The position numbers were made by a program, and so were the translations under genes. A stretch of 19,365 nucleotides of DNA, taken from assembly GCA_947446335.1 (NCBI GenBank), contig CANFGA010000010.1, positions 1 to 19,365 on the forward strand, given 5' to 3'. This stretch comes from Oxalobacteraceae bacterium (GTDB lineage: Bacteria > Pseudomonadota > Gammaproteobacteria > Burkholderiales > Burkholderiaceae_D). A model generated the notes under the pieces. It was not told the origin of the DNA. It searched no databases and worked only from the letters and a program-made list of their open reading frames with translations. Positions 1 to 8,643 of the stretch are shown piece by piece; the first letter of the stretch is position 1, and every line of letters begins with the position of its first letter.

Positions 1-530
1 GGAGGTTTCCGCTGGATCGAAAGGCATGATGTCCATCGCTCTGGACAGTTCGGATAGCAATGATCCCAACTCTAGGCCAAGCAACGGTCGAATCAACGAC
101 GCAAGTTGATGATTCGTGGGTACCCGGGGCTGCAGTTCAGAGGTCTCCTAATTGCGTTTCGATTCGATGCCAGAAAGCGTTGTCGCCTTTTATGCGGTTC
201 AGTCTAAATGCACGTACAGGTCACGCACTACCTCAAAAACGCACAGAGATCGATACTATTTTGAAAGTTGTGATGTGCGTGCCAACGCCGATTTTGATGG
301 CCGCTCTGGGTAGCATCGGCGCGCAGCATGCTTGTGCCGAGCGCGCGCCTGCGTGCAATCGAGCACGGGCGCTACAGCGTAAGAATGCGTGAAAAAAAGT
401 ACTGAAAAACAAGTCCGATTTGTAGTGGCAACACGCCTTGTTTATTTCTATAGTTCCAATGCCGGTCAAGAAATGCCGGAAAACAAGCCCGCACCAATGC
501 GGGATAAATATAAAAATCTGGAGACTATCG
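1..530. other. Left-edge stretch with no confident gene; upstream region of the first polyol operon
   Basis: I see no gene I can name here. On the minus strand an open frame runs from about 147 to the window edge and includes a plausible-looking stretch (SLIRPLLGLELGSLL). It has no clear start, although AGGAG-like bases lie at the minus-strand complement of 142-146. The opposite + frame is open from the edge to about 107, so either could be the end of a neighbouring gene. A 110-codon + ORF at 60-392 has no recognisable motif and looks accidental. The last 150 bases should hold the promoter of the operon starting at 531. A TATAGT box at 449-454 is a possible -10 without a good -35. AATGCCGG occurs twice, at 458-465 and 472-479. 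Confidence 0.3.
488..503 (+). promoter_or_regulatory. Small stem-loop in the leader of the first operon
   Basis: CCCGCA at 488-493 and TGCGGG at 498-503 form a perfect 6-bp stem around a 4-base CCAA loop. It is followed by an A/T-rich stretch and then the GGAG ribosome site at 520-523. The hairpin ends 16 bases before that site, so it could stabilise the mRNA 5' end or form a weak attenuator. No T-run typical of an intrinsic terminator follows. The structure is seen; the function is inferred. Confidence 0.35.
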
Positions 531-1802
531 ATGAAAATCGTTATTGCTATAGCATTAGGCGCAGCCATGTCCGCAAGCGCTGCCGGCGCATTCGCACAAA
601 GCTGCAATGTCCCCGTCCTGAAGGTTCTCGCGCAAAAGAGCCTGGGACTGACGGTGATGGAAAAGACCCTCGCCGATTACGAAAAAAAGAACGGCACCAA
701 GGTCGAAATCAGTTACTTTGGCGAGAATGACCGCCGCTCCAAGGCCAGGCTGGATGCCTCAACCAAGGCTGGTTCTTATCAAATATATTATATCGATGAA
801 GCCAATGTGGCCGAATTCGCCACCGCCGGCTGGGTTCTCCCACTCATCAAATACCTGCCACAGAATGCCGACTACGATGACTTTTTGCCCGGTCGTCGCG
901 CCGTCGCATCGTACAAGGGCGTCGCTTACTTTGCCCCGTTGATCGGCGGCGGCGATTTTTTATTTTATCGCAAGGACATCCTTGAAAAGGCAGGAATTCC
1001 AGTGCCCAAGACGCTTGACGAACTCGTCGCGGCGATCAAGAAACTGCATTCGCCGCCAAGCATGTACGGCTGGGCTGCCCGCGGCCAGCGTGGCTCGGGA
1101 ATGAATGTGTGGCGCTGGGCGCCATTCATGCTCGCAGCCGGCGGAAAATGGGAAAACAATGGCATACCTGCTCTCAACTCGCCACAGACTGTGAAAGCGA
1201 CCACGCTCTACCGCGACCTGTTCAAATACTCGCCACCGGGCGGCGCCACCTATGACTGGAGCAATGCGCTCGCCTCATTTCGTGCCGGCAAGGTCGCCTT
1301 CATGATCGAGTCGACGCCATTTGCGGACTGGATGGAGGATCCGACAAAATCGAGCGTCGTCGACAAGGTCGGCTATGTGCGTCCACCGGCTCCGCTTCCA
1401 TCGGCAGCCTATGGCCACGGGTTGGCAATCTCGACATCGGGCGCCAAGGACGATTGCACGCGCCAGGCTGCCGGGAAGTTCATTGCGTGGGCCACTGGCA
1501 AGGATCAGGAGCAGGCCCGTCTGAAAGAGCATGTCTTCAGCGACTACAACCGCACCAGCACGGTCAGCAGCGACTATTTCCGCAAGAACGTGAAGCCGCA
1601 AATCCTGAGTGGCTTAAATGACACCAACCCGATCACCAAGGTCACGATCTGGCCTAGTCCGGAGTGGCCTGATATCAGTGACAATCTCGGCGTGGTACTC
1701 GAAGAAGTATTCACCGGTACTCGCAGCGATGTGCAAAGTGCACTCGACGAAGCAAACGAGTATGCGATCGAGGTCGTTGAACGGGCCAAGCGACGCAAGT
1801 AA
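531..1802 (+). CDS. CUT1-type ABC transporter, periplasmic sugar/polyol-binding protein
   Basis: This is the extracytoplasmic solute-binding protein of a carbohydrate-uptake (MalE/SmoE-like, SBP family 1) ABC importer; it would capture a sugar or polyol in the periplasm and deliver it to the two permeases encoded next. The start at 531 is chosen because GGAG lies 7 bases upstream and the protein then opens with a classical signal peptide (MKIVIAIALG, Ala-rich core, likely cut after AFA at residue 22). Longer in-frame starts upstream lack this. The 423-residue length is normal for the family. The mature part carries typical features such as FYRKDILEKAGIPVPKT and a late SALDEANEYA stretch. The adjoining polyol dehydrogenase and xylulokinase genes suggest a pentitol such as xylitol as ligand, but the sequence alone does not prove it. 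Confidence 0.9.
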   Translation: MKIVIAIALGAAMSASAAGAFAQSCNVPVLKVLAQKSLGLTVMEKTLADYEKKNGTKVEISYFGENDRRSKARLDASTKAGSYQIYYIDEANVAEFATAGWVLPLIKYLPQNADYDDFLPGRRAVASYKGVAYFAPLIGGGDFLFYRKDILEKAGIPVPKTLDELVAAIKKLHSPPSMYGWAARGQRGSGMNVWRWAPFMLAAGGKWENNGIPALNSPQTVKATTLYRDLFKYSPPGGATYDWSNALASFRAGKVAFMIESTPFADWMEDPTKSSVVDKVGYVRPPAPLPSAAYGHGLAISTSGAKDDCTRQAAGKFIAWATGKDQEQARLKEHVFSDYNRTSTVSSDYFRKNVKPQILSGLNDTNPITKVTIWPSPEWPDISDNLGVVLEEVFTGTRSDVQSALDEANEYAIEVVERAKRRK

Positions 1803-1836
1803 GCCCATTCATCCCGATATCTTGCGACGCATGAAT

Positions 1837-1860
1837 GCCAGCGGCAGCAATGCCGCTGGC
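1837..1860 (+). promoter_or_regulatory. Intercistronic stem-loop with GCAA tetraloop after the binding-protein gene
   Basis: A perfect 10-bp inverted repeat (GCCAGCGGCA at 1837-1846, TGCCGCTGGC at 1851-1860) encloses the GNRA tetraloop GCAA. It lies 34 bases after the binding-protein stop and just before the GGAGG ribosome site (1866-1870) of the first permease. No T-run follows, so full termination is unlikely. Hairpins in this position (malE-malF in Escherichia coli is the known case) protect the upstream message and limit downstream expression. Here that would raise binding protein over permease. The role is inferred from structure and position. Confidence 0.7.
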
Positions 1861-1879
1861 GAAATGGAGGCATTCAACT

Positions 1880-2770
1880 GTGCTGCAAAAAACATCTAAA
1901 AAACGTTCTACCTATTTGCCGGTCGTGTTTCTCGCATTGCCGATGCTGACCTTGCTGGTGCTCAGTTTGGTGCCCACCATCGCGGCAATCAATCTGGCGC
2001 TGCAAAACCGCGTGTTGCGCTATCAGGACAGCGATTACGTGTGGTTCGATAATTTCATCCGGCTTGCCGGCGACAGGCGCTTCCTGAATGCGATCCAGGT
2101 TTCCGCAGTATGGGAAGTGGTCACCGTCGTCGGTTCGCTCACCGTCGGTATTTTGCTTGCCATTTTCCTGTTCGAAAAAGTGCATGGCCGCGCCCGCAAC
2201 CTGATCGCCGTCATGCTGATCATTCCAGTATTGCTGCCGCGCGTATCGGCCGCTTTCATCTGGAAGTTCATGTATTCACCGCTGATGGGCATCTTGAACT
2301 GGTTGATGGAAGGCATCGGACTTGGTGGCAGCGCGCTGCTGGCCAATCCTGATTCTGCCCTGTATGCGGTGGCTCTGGTCGACATCTGGCAATGGGGATT
2401 ATTTTTTGGCGTCGTTTTACTGAAATTGCTGGAGACGCTGCCGTTCGAACCGCTGGAAGCGGCGCGCCTCGACTATGCCAGCACGCTGCAGGTGTACGGT
2501 TATATCGCTCTGCCGATGTTGAAAGTGCCGATCATGAGCCTGGTATTCATCAAGATGGTCGAATCGTTGCGCTCGTTTGACCTGATTTACGTGATGACGA
2601 AGGGCGGTCCCGGCATCTCCACGGAAACGCTGGACATGTACGCTTACTCGCAGGGCATCGGCTTGATGGGCAAGATCTCGTACGCATCGGCAATGGCGGT
2701 ATTGATGATGATTGCCACCACGATTATTTTTACTTTGCTCTGGAAGCGGGTCGCAAAATGGGAAAACTGA
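1880..2770 (+). CDS. CUT1-type ABC transporter permease (MalF-like)
   Basis: This is an inner-membrane permease of the binding-protein-dependent transport family (BPD_transp_1), the first half of the translocation pore. I choose the GTG at 1880 because GGAGG (1866-1870) lies 9 bases upstream. The in-frame ATGs further upstream would put the start inside the intercistronic hairpin. The 296-residue product begins with a Lys-rich cytoplasmic end, then a first membrane segment (VVFLALPMLTLLVLSLVP), and shows about six hydrophobic segments. The cytoplasmic EAA loop that docks the ATPase is visible as EPLEAARLDYASTLQVYGYI, followed by ALPML. The gene overlaps the next permease by 13 bases, indicating translational coupling. 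It belongs to the same importer as the preceding binding protein. Confidence 0.88.
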   Translation: MLQKTSKKRSTYLPVVFLALPMLTLLVLSLVPTIAAINLALQNRVLRYQDSDYVWFDNFIRLAGDRRFLNAIQVSAVWEVVTVVGSLTVGILLAIFLFEKVHGRARNLIAVMLIIPVLLPRVSAAFIWKFMYSPLMGILNWLMEGIGLGGSALLANPDSALYAVALVDIWQWGLFFGVVLLKLLETLPFEPLEAARLDYASTLQVYGYIALPMLKVPIMSLVFIKMVESLRSFDLIYVMTKGGPGISTETLDMYAYSQGIGLMGKISYASAMAVLMMIATTIIFTLLWKRVAKWEN

Positions 2771-3573
2771 CGCCGTCACGCGGCCTGACTGGGATCGTTA
2801 CGGCAGCCATCGTAATCGTTGCGCTGTTTCCTATCCTTTGGGCCGTGCTCAATTCGTTCAAGGACTTGATGGACATCGTTACACCGGTACCGCGTTTCAT
2901 TTTTACGCCGACGCTGGCGAACTATCAGCAAGTATTGGCCAGTCCGGCAGTATTGACTGGCCTCGCCAACAGCGTCGCCATTGTCGGTTGCGCGGTGTTG
3001 CTGGGTGCTGTGCTGGGCGTGCCGGCCGCGTATGCGATTGCCCGTTATCCGATTCCGGCCAAGCAGGATATTCAATTCTTTCTGCTGTCGCTGCGTTTCC
3101 TGCCGCCGGTCGCAGTGGCGATTCCATTGATTTCGATCTGGATCGACCTAGGCTTGTACGACACGCGGTTCTCGATGGTGATGACGTATTTGCTGGTGAC
3201 CTTGTCTACCATCATGTGGCTGTCGATTCCTGCATTTGCCCGCATTCCGAAGGAAATCGAGGAAGCTGCTGCGCTCGATGGTTACGGCCCATACGAAGTT
3301 TTCTGGCGTATCGCACTACCGGTTGCATCGAAAACGCTGCTGGGCGCGATCGTGTTCAGTTTTGTACTGGTCTGGAATGAACTGATGATCGCACTGGCGC
3401 TGACCTCGTCCAATAGCGTCACGCTGCCGGTGATCGCATCGGCGTTCACGTCGATGGGACAGGAAGTGCCGTGGGGCGTTGTCAATGCATCGACAGTACT
3501 GCTGGCCCTGCCGCCGCTCATTTTCGTCGGCATTCTCAGCAGCCTGCTCAACTCGATGGTCAAAAATAAATAA
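2758..3573 (+). CDS. CUT1-type ABC transporter permease (MalG-like)
   Basis: Second inner-membrane permease of the importer, 271 residues, same family as the preceding protein but of the MalG type. A hydrophobic first segment (IVTAAIVIVALFPILWAVL) is followed by several more. The ATPase-docking EAA motif reads EIEEAAALDGYGPYEVFWRI, followed by ALP, which is textbook for CUT1 permeases. The start ATG lies inside the end of the upstream permease gene and has only a weak ribosome site, which fits coupled translation. The gene ends 11 bases before the dehydrogenase gene. Confidence 0.88.
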   Translation: MGKLTPSRGLTGIVTAAIVIVALFPILWAVLNSFKDLMDIVTPVPRFIFTPTLANYQQVLASPAVLTGLANSVAIVGCAVLLGAVLGVPAAYAIARYPIPAKQDIQFFLLSLRFLPPVAVAIPLISIWIDLGLYDTRFSMVMTYLLVTLSTIMWLSIPAFARIPKEIEEAAALDGYGPYEVFWRIALPVASKTLLGAIVFSFVLVWNELMIALALTSSNSVTLPVIASAFTSMGQEVPWGVVNASTVLLALPPLIFVGILSSLLNSMVKNK

Positions 3574-3584
3574 GGATATGCATC

Positions 3585-4622
<1,038 letters not shown>

Positions 4623-4649
4623 GCCGGATCCTAAAACGAGGCGTAGAAG

Positions 4650-5771
4650 ATGGCAAATATCTCTTGCAAGCAATTACACAAATCATACGATAACAAATTG
4701 CAGGTGCTGCAGCCGTTCGATCTGGACATTGAAGATGGCGAATTCATCGTGCTGCTAGGTCCGTCCGGCTGTGGCAAATCGACGCTGCTGCGGATGGTGG
4801 CCGGGCTGGAAGACATTACAGGGGGTGATCTGCTGATCGGCGGCGCGGTCGTCAATGATCTGCCTTCGCGCGAGCGCAACGTGGCGATGGTGTTCCAGAA
4901 TTACGCGCTGTATCCGCACATGACGGTGCACGAGAACATCGCGTTCGGCCTGCGCCGGCTGAAGGTGCCGGCGCAGGAAATCGAACGTCGCGTCAACGAA
5001 GTGGCGCAGATCCTCAATCTTACCAGCTTGCTCGATCGCAAGCCGCGCACGATGTCGGGCGGCCAGCAACAGCGCACCGCGATCGCCCGCGCGATGATCA
5101 AGACGCCGCAGGTATTCCTGTTCGACGAGCCGTTGTCGAACCTGGACGCGAAGCTGCGTGCACAACTGCGCGGCGACATCAAACGCCTGCACCGGCGCCT
5201 GCGCACGACGACGCTCTATGTCACTCACGACCAACTCGAAGCGATGACGTTGGCCGATCGGGTGGTGCTGATGAACGCAGGGCGCATCGAGCAAATCGGT
5301 ACCCCGGCTGACATCTATAATCATCCGGCGACATTATTCGCTGCTGGTTTCATCGGCACGCCAGCCATGAATTTTCTTGACGGGGAAATCGACATCGAAG
5401 ATGGCGTTCCCTTGCTTTGTTGCGCCGGTTATCGTTGGGCACTGGGCAGCCCCCGCTTCGCCTCATTGGTCGCTGGCCAGAAGATCGTGTTTGGTCTACG
5501 CCCCAACCATCTGAAGATAAATACTGACACTGCCGAAGCAGGGCAGAGACTGGGTCTCTCATGTGCGATCGATCTGGTCGAATTGCTCGGCGCCGAAGCG
5601 CTGTTCAGCTTCCAGTGCAGTACCGTGACACTAACGGCGCTGGTGCCTGCGAGTGCGGCGAACAGCTTGGCGCAAGTCGGCGATGCGCTGGAATTGACTT
5701 TTGAAGAAGAGCACATTCATCTTTTTGATGTGGATTCCGGACAATCACTTACTCTGAAGAAACTATACTGA
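4650..5771 (+). CDS. CUT1-type ABC transporter ATP-binding protein (MalK/UgpC-like)
   Basis: Cytoplasmic ATPase that powers the importer encoded upstream, 373 residues, the normal length for MalK-type subunits with a C-terminal regulatory domain. Visible motifs are Walker A GPSGCGKST (37-45), Q-loop Gln83, signature MSGGQQQR (135-142, Met replacing the usual Leu), Walker B VFLFDE (155-160) and the switch His193. The MalK-specific stretch GTPADIYNHP follows, then an OB-fold/TOBE-like region with GLRPNHL. CGAGG lies 8 bases before the start. Its position behind the dehydrogenase gene rather than beside the permeases is common in polyol operons. Confidence 0.92.
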   Translation: MANISCKQLHKSYDNKLQVLQPFDLDIEDGEFIVLLGPSGCGKSTLLRMVAGLEDITGGDLLIGGAVVNDLPSRERNVAMVFQNYALYPHMTVHENIAFGLRRLKVPAQEIERRVNEVAQILNLTSLLDRKPRTMSGGQQQRTAIARAMIKTPQVFLFDEPLSNLDAKLRAQLRGDIKRLHRRLRTTTLYVTHDQLEAMTLADRVVLMNAGRIEQIGTPADIYNHPATLFAAGFIGTPAMNFLDGEIDIEDGVPLLCCAGYRWALGSPRFASLVAGQKIVFGLRPNHLKINTDTAEAGQRLGLSCAIDLVELLGAEALFSFQCSTVTLTALVPASAANSLAQVGDALELTFEEEHIHLFDVDSGQSLTLKKLY

Positions 5772-5814
5772 CGATACCAATCGATGTTGATTAAATCTAC
5801 CTGGAGAAATGTCT

Positions 5815-6708
5815 ATGACGCCTGCTTTGGAACTGATACACAAACCGCTGCACGGATCCTTCCGGGCGTGGGCGCATGGTTACCCGCATGAAGTGGCGAA
5901 GTGGCATTTTCACCCGGAATACGAAATCCATCTGATCACGACCTCGAGTGGGAAATTTTTTGTTGGCGATTACATCGGCAGTTACCAGCCAGGCAATCTG
6001 GTCATCACAGGCCCCAATTTGCCGCACAATTGGGTCAGTGAATTGGACGAGGGTGTGGTCCTGCCAGTACGTGACTTGGTGCTGCAATTTCCGGCTGAAT
6101 TCATTGAGCACTGCATCTTGTTGCTGCCCGAGTTGCAGCCAGTACAGATGTTGCTCAAGAACGCAACGTGCGGCCTGCAATTTCCGGATGAATTAGGCAT
6201 GCAGATCATGCCATTGATGACCGAGTTGGTGACGGCCCATGGATGCCGCAGGCTCGAACTATTTTCAAGCTTATTTGATAAATTGTGCGAATGCCGCGAA
6301 AAAAAAACCCTGGCGAGTGTCAATTATGATGCCGATATGGGGCGCTACATGTCATCGACGATCAATCTTGTGTTGTCGTACATCAAGCAAAACATCACGC
6401 TTGACTTTAATGAAAAGGATGTTGCGGACGTGGCCGAGATGAATATCATCAAATTTACGCGCTTCTTCCGTAAACAAACAGGCGAGTCGTTTGTGCAGTA
6501 TGTCAATCAGGAACGCATTGCCCTCGCTTGTCAATTGTTGGCGGATACCGACATGAAGGTGACCGATATTTGTTATCGCACAGGTTTCAGCAATCAATCG
6601 AACTTCAACCGGCAATTCCTTGCGCACAAAAATATGGCGCCATTGAAGTACCGCACCTGCATGCACTTGAACACCGGCGCTCCGTTCACTCTGGTGCGCG
6701 CCGCCTGA
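5815..6708 (+). CDS. AraC/XylS-family transcriptional regulator (first copy)
   Basis: A cytoplasmic regulator with an N-terminal cupin-like sensor region (about 25-95, with WHFHPEYEI at 30-38 and GPNLPHNWVS at 67-76) and a C-terminal double helix-turn-helix (about 185-282; second helix pair ICYRTGFSNQSNFNRQFLA, 252-270). The ATG at 5815 is preferred over the one at 5809 because GGAG ends at 5806, leaving 8 rather than 2 bases. The product (297 residues) then aligns without gaps to the second AraC protein, which also begins MTP. The gene sits 43 bases behind the ATPase gene and 46 bases before xylB, so it is probably part of the operon it controls. The effector is probably the substrate or an intermediate of this operon. 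Confidence 0.88.
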   Translation: MTPALELIHKPLHGSFRAWAHGYPHEVAKWHFHPEYEIHLITTSSGKFFVGDYIGSYQPGNLVITGPNLPHNWVSELDEGVVLPVRDLVLQFPAEFIEHCILLLPELQPVQMLLKNATCGLQFPDELGMQIMPLMTELVTAHGCRRLELFSSLFDKLCECREKKTLASVNYDADMGRYMSSTINLVLSYIKQNITLDFNEKDVADVAEMNIIKFTRFFRKQTGESFVQYVNQERIALACQLLADTDMKVTDICYRTGFSNQSNFNRQFLAHKNMAPLKYRTCMHLNTGAPFTLVRAA

Positions 6709-6754
6709 CGCCGCCGCGCAATCTTTTTTTCTCACTTTTTATTGTGGAGTCCTT

Positions 6755-8233
6755 TTGACTTATCTTGGTATCGACATTGGCACTTCCGAGGTCAAAGCCA
6801 TCCTCATCAACGACGAACAGCAAATTCTCGCCAGTAGTGGTGCAGCGTTACGGCTAGCTAGCCCATACCCGGGCTGGTCCGAACAGAATCCGGAAGACTG
6901 GTGGCATGCGACGCTGGATGTGATTGCATCGATTCGCGCCGCACAGCCACTTGCATTTTCCGGTTTGCGCGCTATCGCGCTATCGGGTCAGATGCATGGC
7001 GCCACTTTGCTCGATAAACAGCAACATGTACTGCGCGCCGCCATTCTCTGGAACGATACGCGCGCCTTTGCAGAGTGTGTCGAACTGGAGGCTCTGGTTC
7101 CCGAATCGCGTCGCATTACCGGAAACCAGGTCATGCCCGGATTCACTGCCCCCAAGTTGCTATGGGTGCAGAAATACGAGCCGGCATTATTTCGTGCCGT
7201 CAGCAAGGTGCTGCTGCCTAAGGATTACGTTGCGTTAAGACTGACCGGTGAATGTATCTCCGATATGTCAGATGCGGCTGGGACGATGTGGCTCGATGTG
7301 GCAAAACGCGACTGGTCCGACCGCATGCTTGCTGCAACCGGATTGGGGCGCGAGCACATGCCGCGCCTTGTCGAAGGCAATCAAGTTGCTGCTCAGGTGC
7401 GTCCGGCCTTGTGCACCGAATGGGGAATCACACATGCGGTGATGCTAGCTGGCGGAGCTGGAGATAATGCCGCCGCCGCAGTCGGCCTCGGCATCGTGGA
7501 ACCTGGGACAGGCTTGCTTTCACTGGGTACGTCCGGCGTCCTGTTTGCCGGTACTGATGAATTCGCCCCGAATCCGGACGACGGTGTCCATGCCTTCTGC
7601 CACTGCCTGCCGAACCGTTGGCATCAAATGAGCGTGATATTAAGTGCTGCAGCCAGCCTTGACTGGGTCGCACAATTGACGGGATCGCGCGACATTGGCG
7701 AACTAGTGCGTCTGGCAGAAGGCGTAGAGGCCCGAAATGCACCTCTGTTTTTGCCTTATCTCAGCGGTGAGCGCACACCGCACAATGATGCCGATGCGCG
7801 CGGCGTGTTCTCCGGACTGAGCATGGCACACAATCGCGCCCATCTGGCCTATGGCGTGATGGAAGGCGTCGCCTTTGCCATGGCTGATGGTTATGCCGCG
7901 CTGCGCAATGCCGGTACCGTGTTGCGCGACGCATCTTTTGTCGGAGGCGGTTCGCGCAGCCGCTTTTGGGCCCAGCTTTGCGCAGATGCGACCGGCCTGA
8001 ACATCCTGCGCCATGACCATGGTGTCGCTGGTGGGACAATGGGCGCGGCCAGGCTGGCGCAGATGGCTGTCACAGGCCGATCGATATCCGATATTTGCAC
8101 CCGGCCGCCTGTTTTGGAACAGGTTATGCCAAGGGATGCCGAACGCGGCGTGTTACTAGACCGGCTGCAACGTTATCGCGCCTTGTACCCCAAAATGCAG
8201 GAGGAGTTCGCCGCCGCCAGCGCAGGACGCTGA
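6755..8233 (+). CDS. xylB: Xylulokinase (FGGY family)
   Basis: Transfers phosphate from ATP to D-xylulose to give D-xylulose 5-phosphate, the entry to the pentose phosphate pathway. The 492-residue length is near that of Escherichia coli XylB. The ATP-binding opening GIDIGTSEVKAIL, the xylulokinase signature SGQMHGA (77-83), the WNDTR motif (99-103) and the catalytic Asp237 in GGAGDNAAAAVG are all present. The C-terminal domain has SGERTPHND and GGGSRSRFWAQ. The start codon is TTG at 6755: GTGGAG lies just upstream and no ATG is available in this frame before the conserved N-terminus. It is the last gene of the first run and fits directly behind a xylitol dehydrogenase. Confidence 0.92.
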   Translation: MTYLGIDIGTSEVKAILINDEQQILASSGAALRLASPYPGWSEQNPEDWWHATLDVIASIRAAQPLAFSGLRAIALSGQMHGATLLDKQQHVLRAAILWNDTRAFAECVELEALVPESRRITGNQVMPGFTAPKLLWVQKYEPALFRAVSKVLLPKDYVALRLTGECISDMSDAAGTMWLDVAKRDWSDRMLAATGLGREHMPRLVEGNQVAAQVRPALCTEWGITHAVMLAGGAGDNAAAAVGLGIVEPGTGLLSLGTSGVLFAGTDEFAPNPDDGVHAFCHCLPNRWHQMSVILSAAASLDWVAQLTGSRDIGELVRLAEGVEARNAPLFLPYLSGERTPHNDADARGVFSGLSMAHNRAHLAYGVMEGVAFAMADGYAALRNAGTVLRDASFVGGGSRSRFWAQLCADATGLNILRHDHGVAGGTMGAARLAQMAVTGRSISDICTRPPVLEQVMPRDAERGVLLDRLQRYRALYPKMQEEFAAASAGR

Positions 8234-8383
8234 TGCAGAGGTCTCAAGTCAGAGTCTGGCTAGCCGCGCTTGCGCCAGTGCCTTGCGGGCCAGCACCGGC
8301 ATCGTTTGGTACCCAGACTGAACCATACATTTATTTGATGCGCCGCACAAAATTTGACGGTTTTTTAATTTGAGGTCTCAAAC

Positions 8384-8407
8384 GGCAAAAAAGTATCAGT
8401 TTTTGCC
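8384..8407. repeat. Perfect 8-bp inverted repeat, possible operator
   Basis: GGCAAAAA (8384-8391) and TTTTTGCC (8400-8407) are perfectly complementary, with 8 bases between. The arms are 16 bases apart centre to centre. It lies about 260 bases upstream of the second AraC gene and could bind a dimeric regulator. As an RNA hairpin it would have only three G-C pairs, so a terminator is less likely. Symmetry is seen; function is inferred. Confidence 0.4.
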
Positions 8408-8472
8408 AATTTATTGAGTAGCACGGTCTTAAGTTACTGCATAGAATGATTTGCATAAACCATGACTACGTT

Positions 8473-8489
8473 ATCTGTACAAAACAGAT
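8473..8489. repeat. Short inverted repeat upstream of the leader ORF
   Basis: ATCTGT (8473-8478) and ACAGAT (8484-8489) flank ACAAA. It lies between the possible -10 box at 8442 and the leader ORF at 8520, so it could be a leader hairpin or a protein-binding site. Short enough to be chance. Confidence 0.25.
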
Positions 8490-8519
8490 CAGCGCAGCGC
8501 AAATCTGCAGGAGACCGCC

Positions 8520-8624
8520 ATGACTATTTTTCATATTGCCTCATCCCCGCCGTTGTTAAGCGTCACTCGCCAATGGACAATGGCCTGTGCCATGGCTGCT
8601 CCACGTTGCGCACTGATAGCGTAA
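8520..8624 (+). CDS. Possible 34-residue leader peptide upstream of the second AraC gene
   Basis: A small ORF (begins MTIFHIASSPPLL, ends APRCALIA) has a strong AGGAG ribosome site at 8509-8513, six bases before its ATG. It ends 19 bases before the start of the AraC gene, whose own GAGGAG (8630-8635) follows immediately. Spacing and ribosome site suggest it may really be translated, perhaps coupling translation to the regulator gene. I do not recognise a family. It has no run of one amino acid typical of attenuation leaders, and part of it overlaps a longer ORF in another frame (8462-8647). It may be spurious. Confidence 0.35.
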   Translation: MTIFHIASSPPLLSVTRQWTMACAMAAPRCALIA

Positions 8625-8643
8625 CTGAACGAGGAGTCATGCA

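Larger units (their letters stand above)
8234..8519. promoter_or_regulatory. Gene-free region between the two catabolic clusters; probable control region of the second
   Basis: No convincing gene is seen. The stretch is rich in symmetric sequence. GAGGTCTCAA occurs twice, at 8238-8247 and 8372-8381. AGTCTGG (8253-8259) can pair with CCAGACT (8313-8319) around a GC-rich core that has its own small hairpins, and this could end the first transcript. A TAGAAT box at 8442-8447 could be a -10 element without a good -35, which would suit an activator-dependent promoter. None of these sites is proven. Confidence 0.45.

Noticed and set aside
60..392. 110-codon + ORF at the left end
   Set aside because: No recognisable domain, no good ribosome site, and a composition (Cys, Arg, Ala) unlike the real genes nearby.
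426..441. Sigma-54-like promoter (TGGCA followed by TTG)
   Set aside because: The required GC dinucleotide is not at the right distance from GG.
233..607. 124-codon minus ORF overlapping the start of the first binding-protein gene
   Set aside because: It overlaps the signal peptide region of a well-supported gene and shows no motif.
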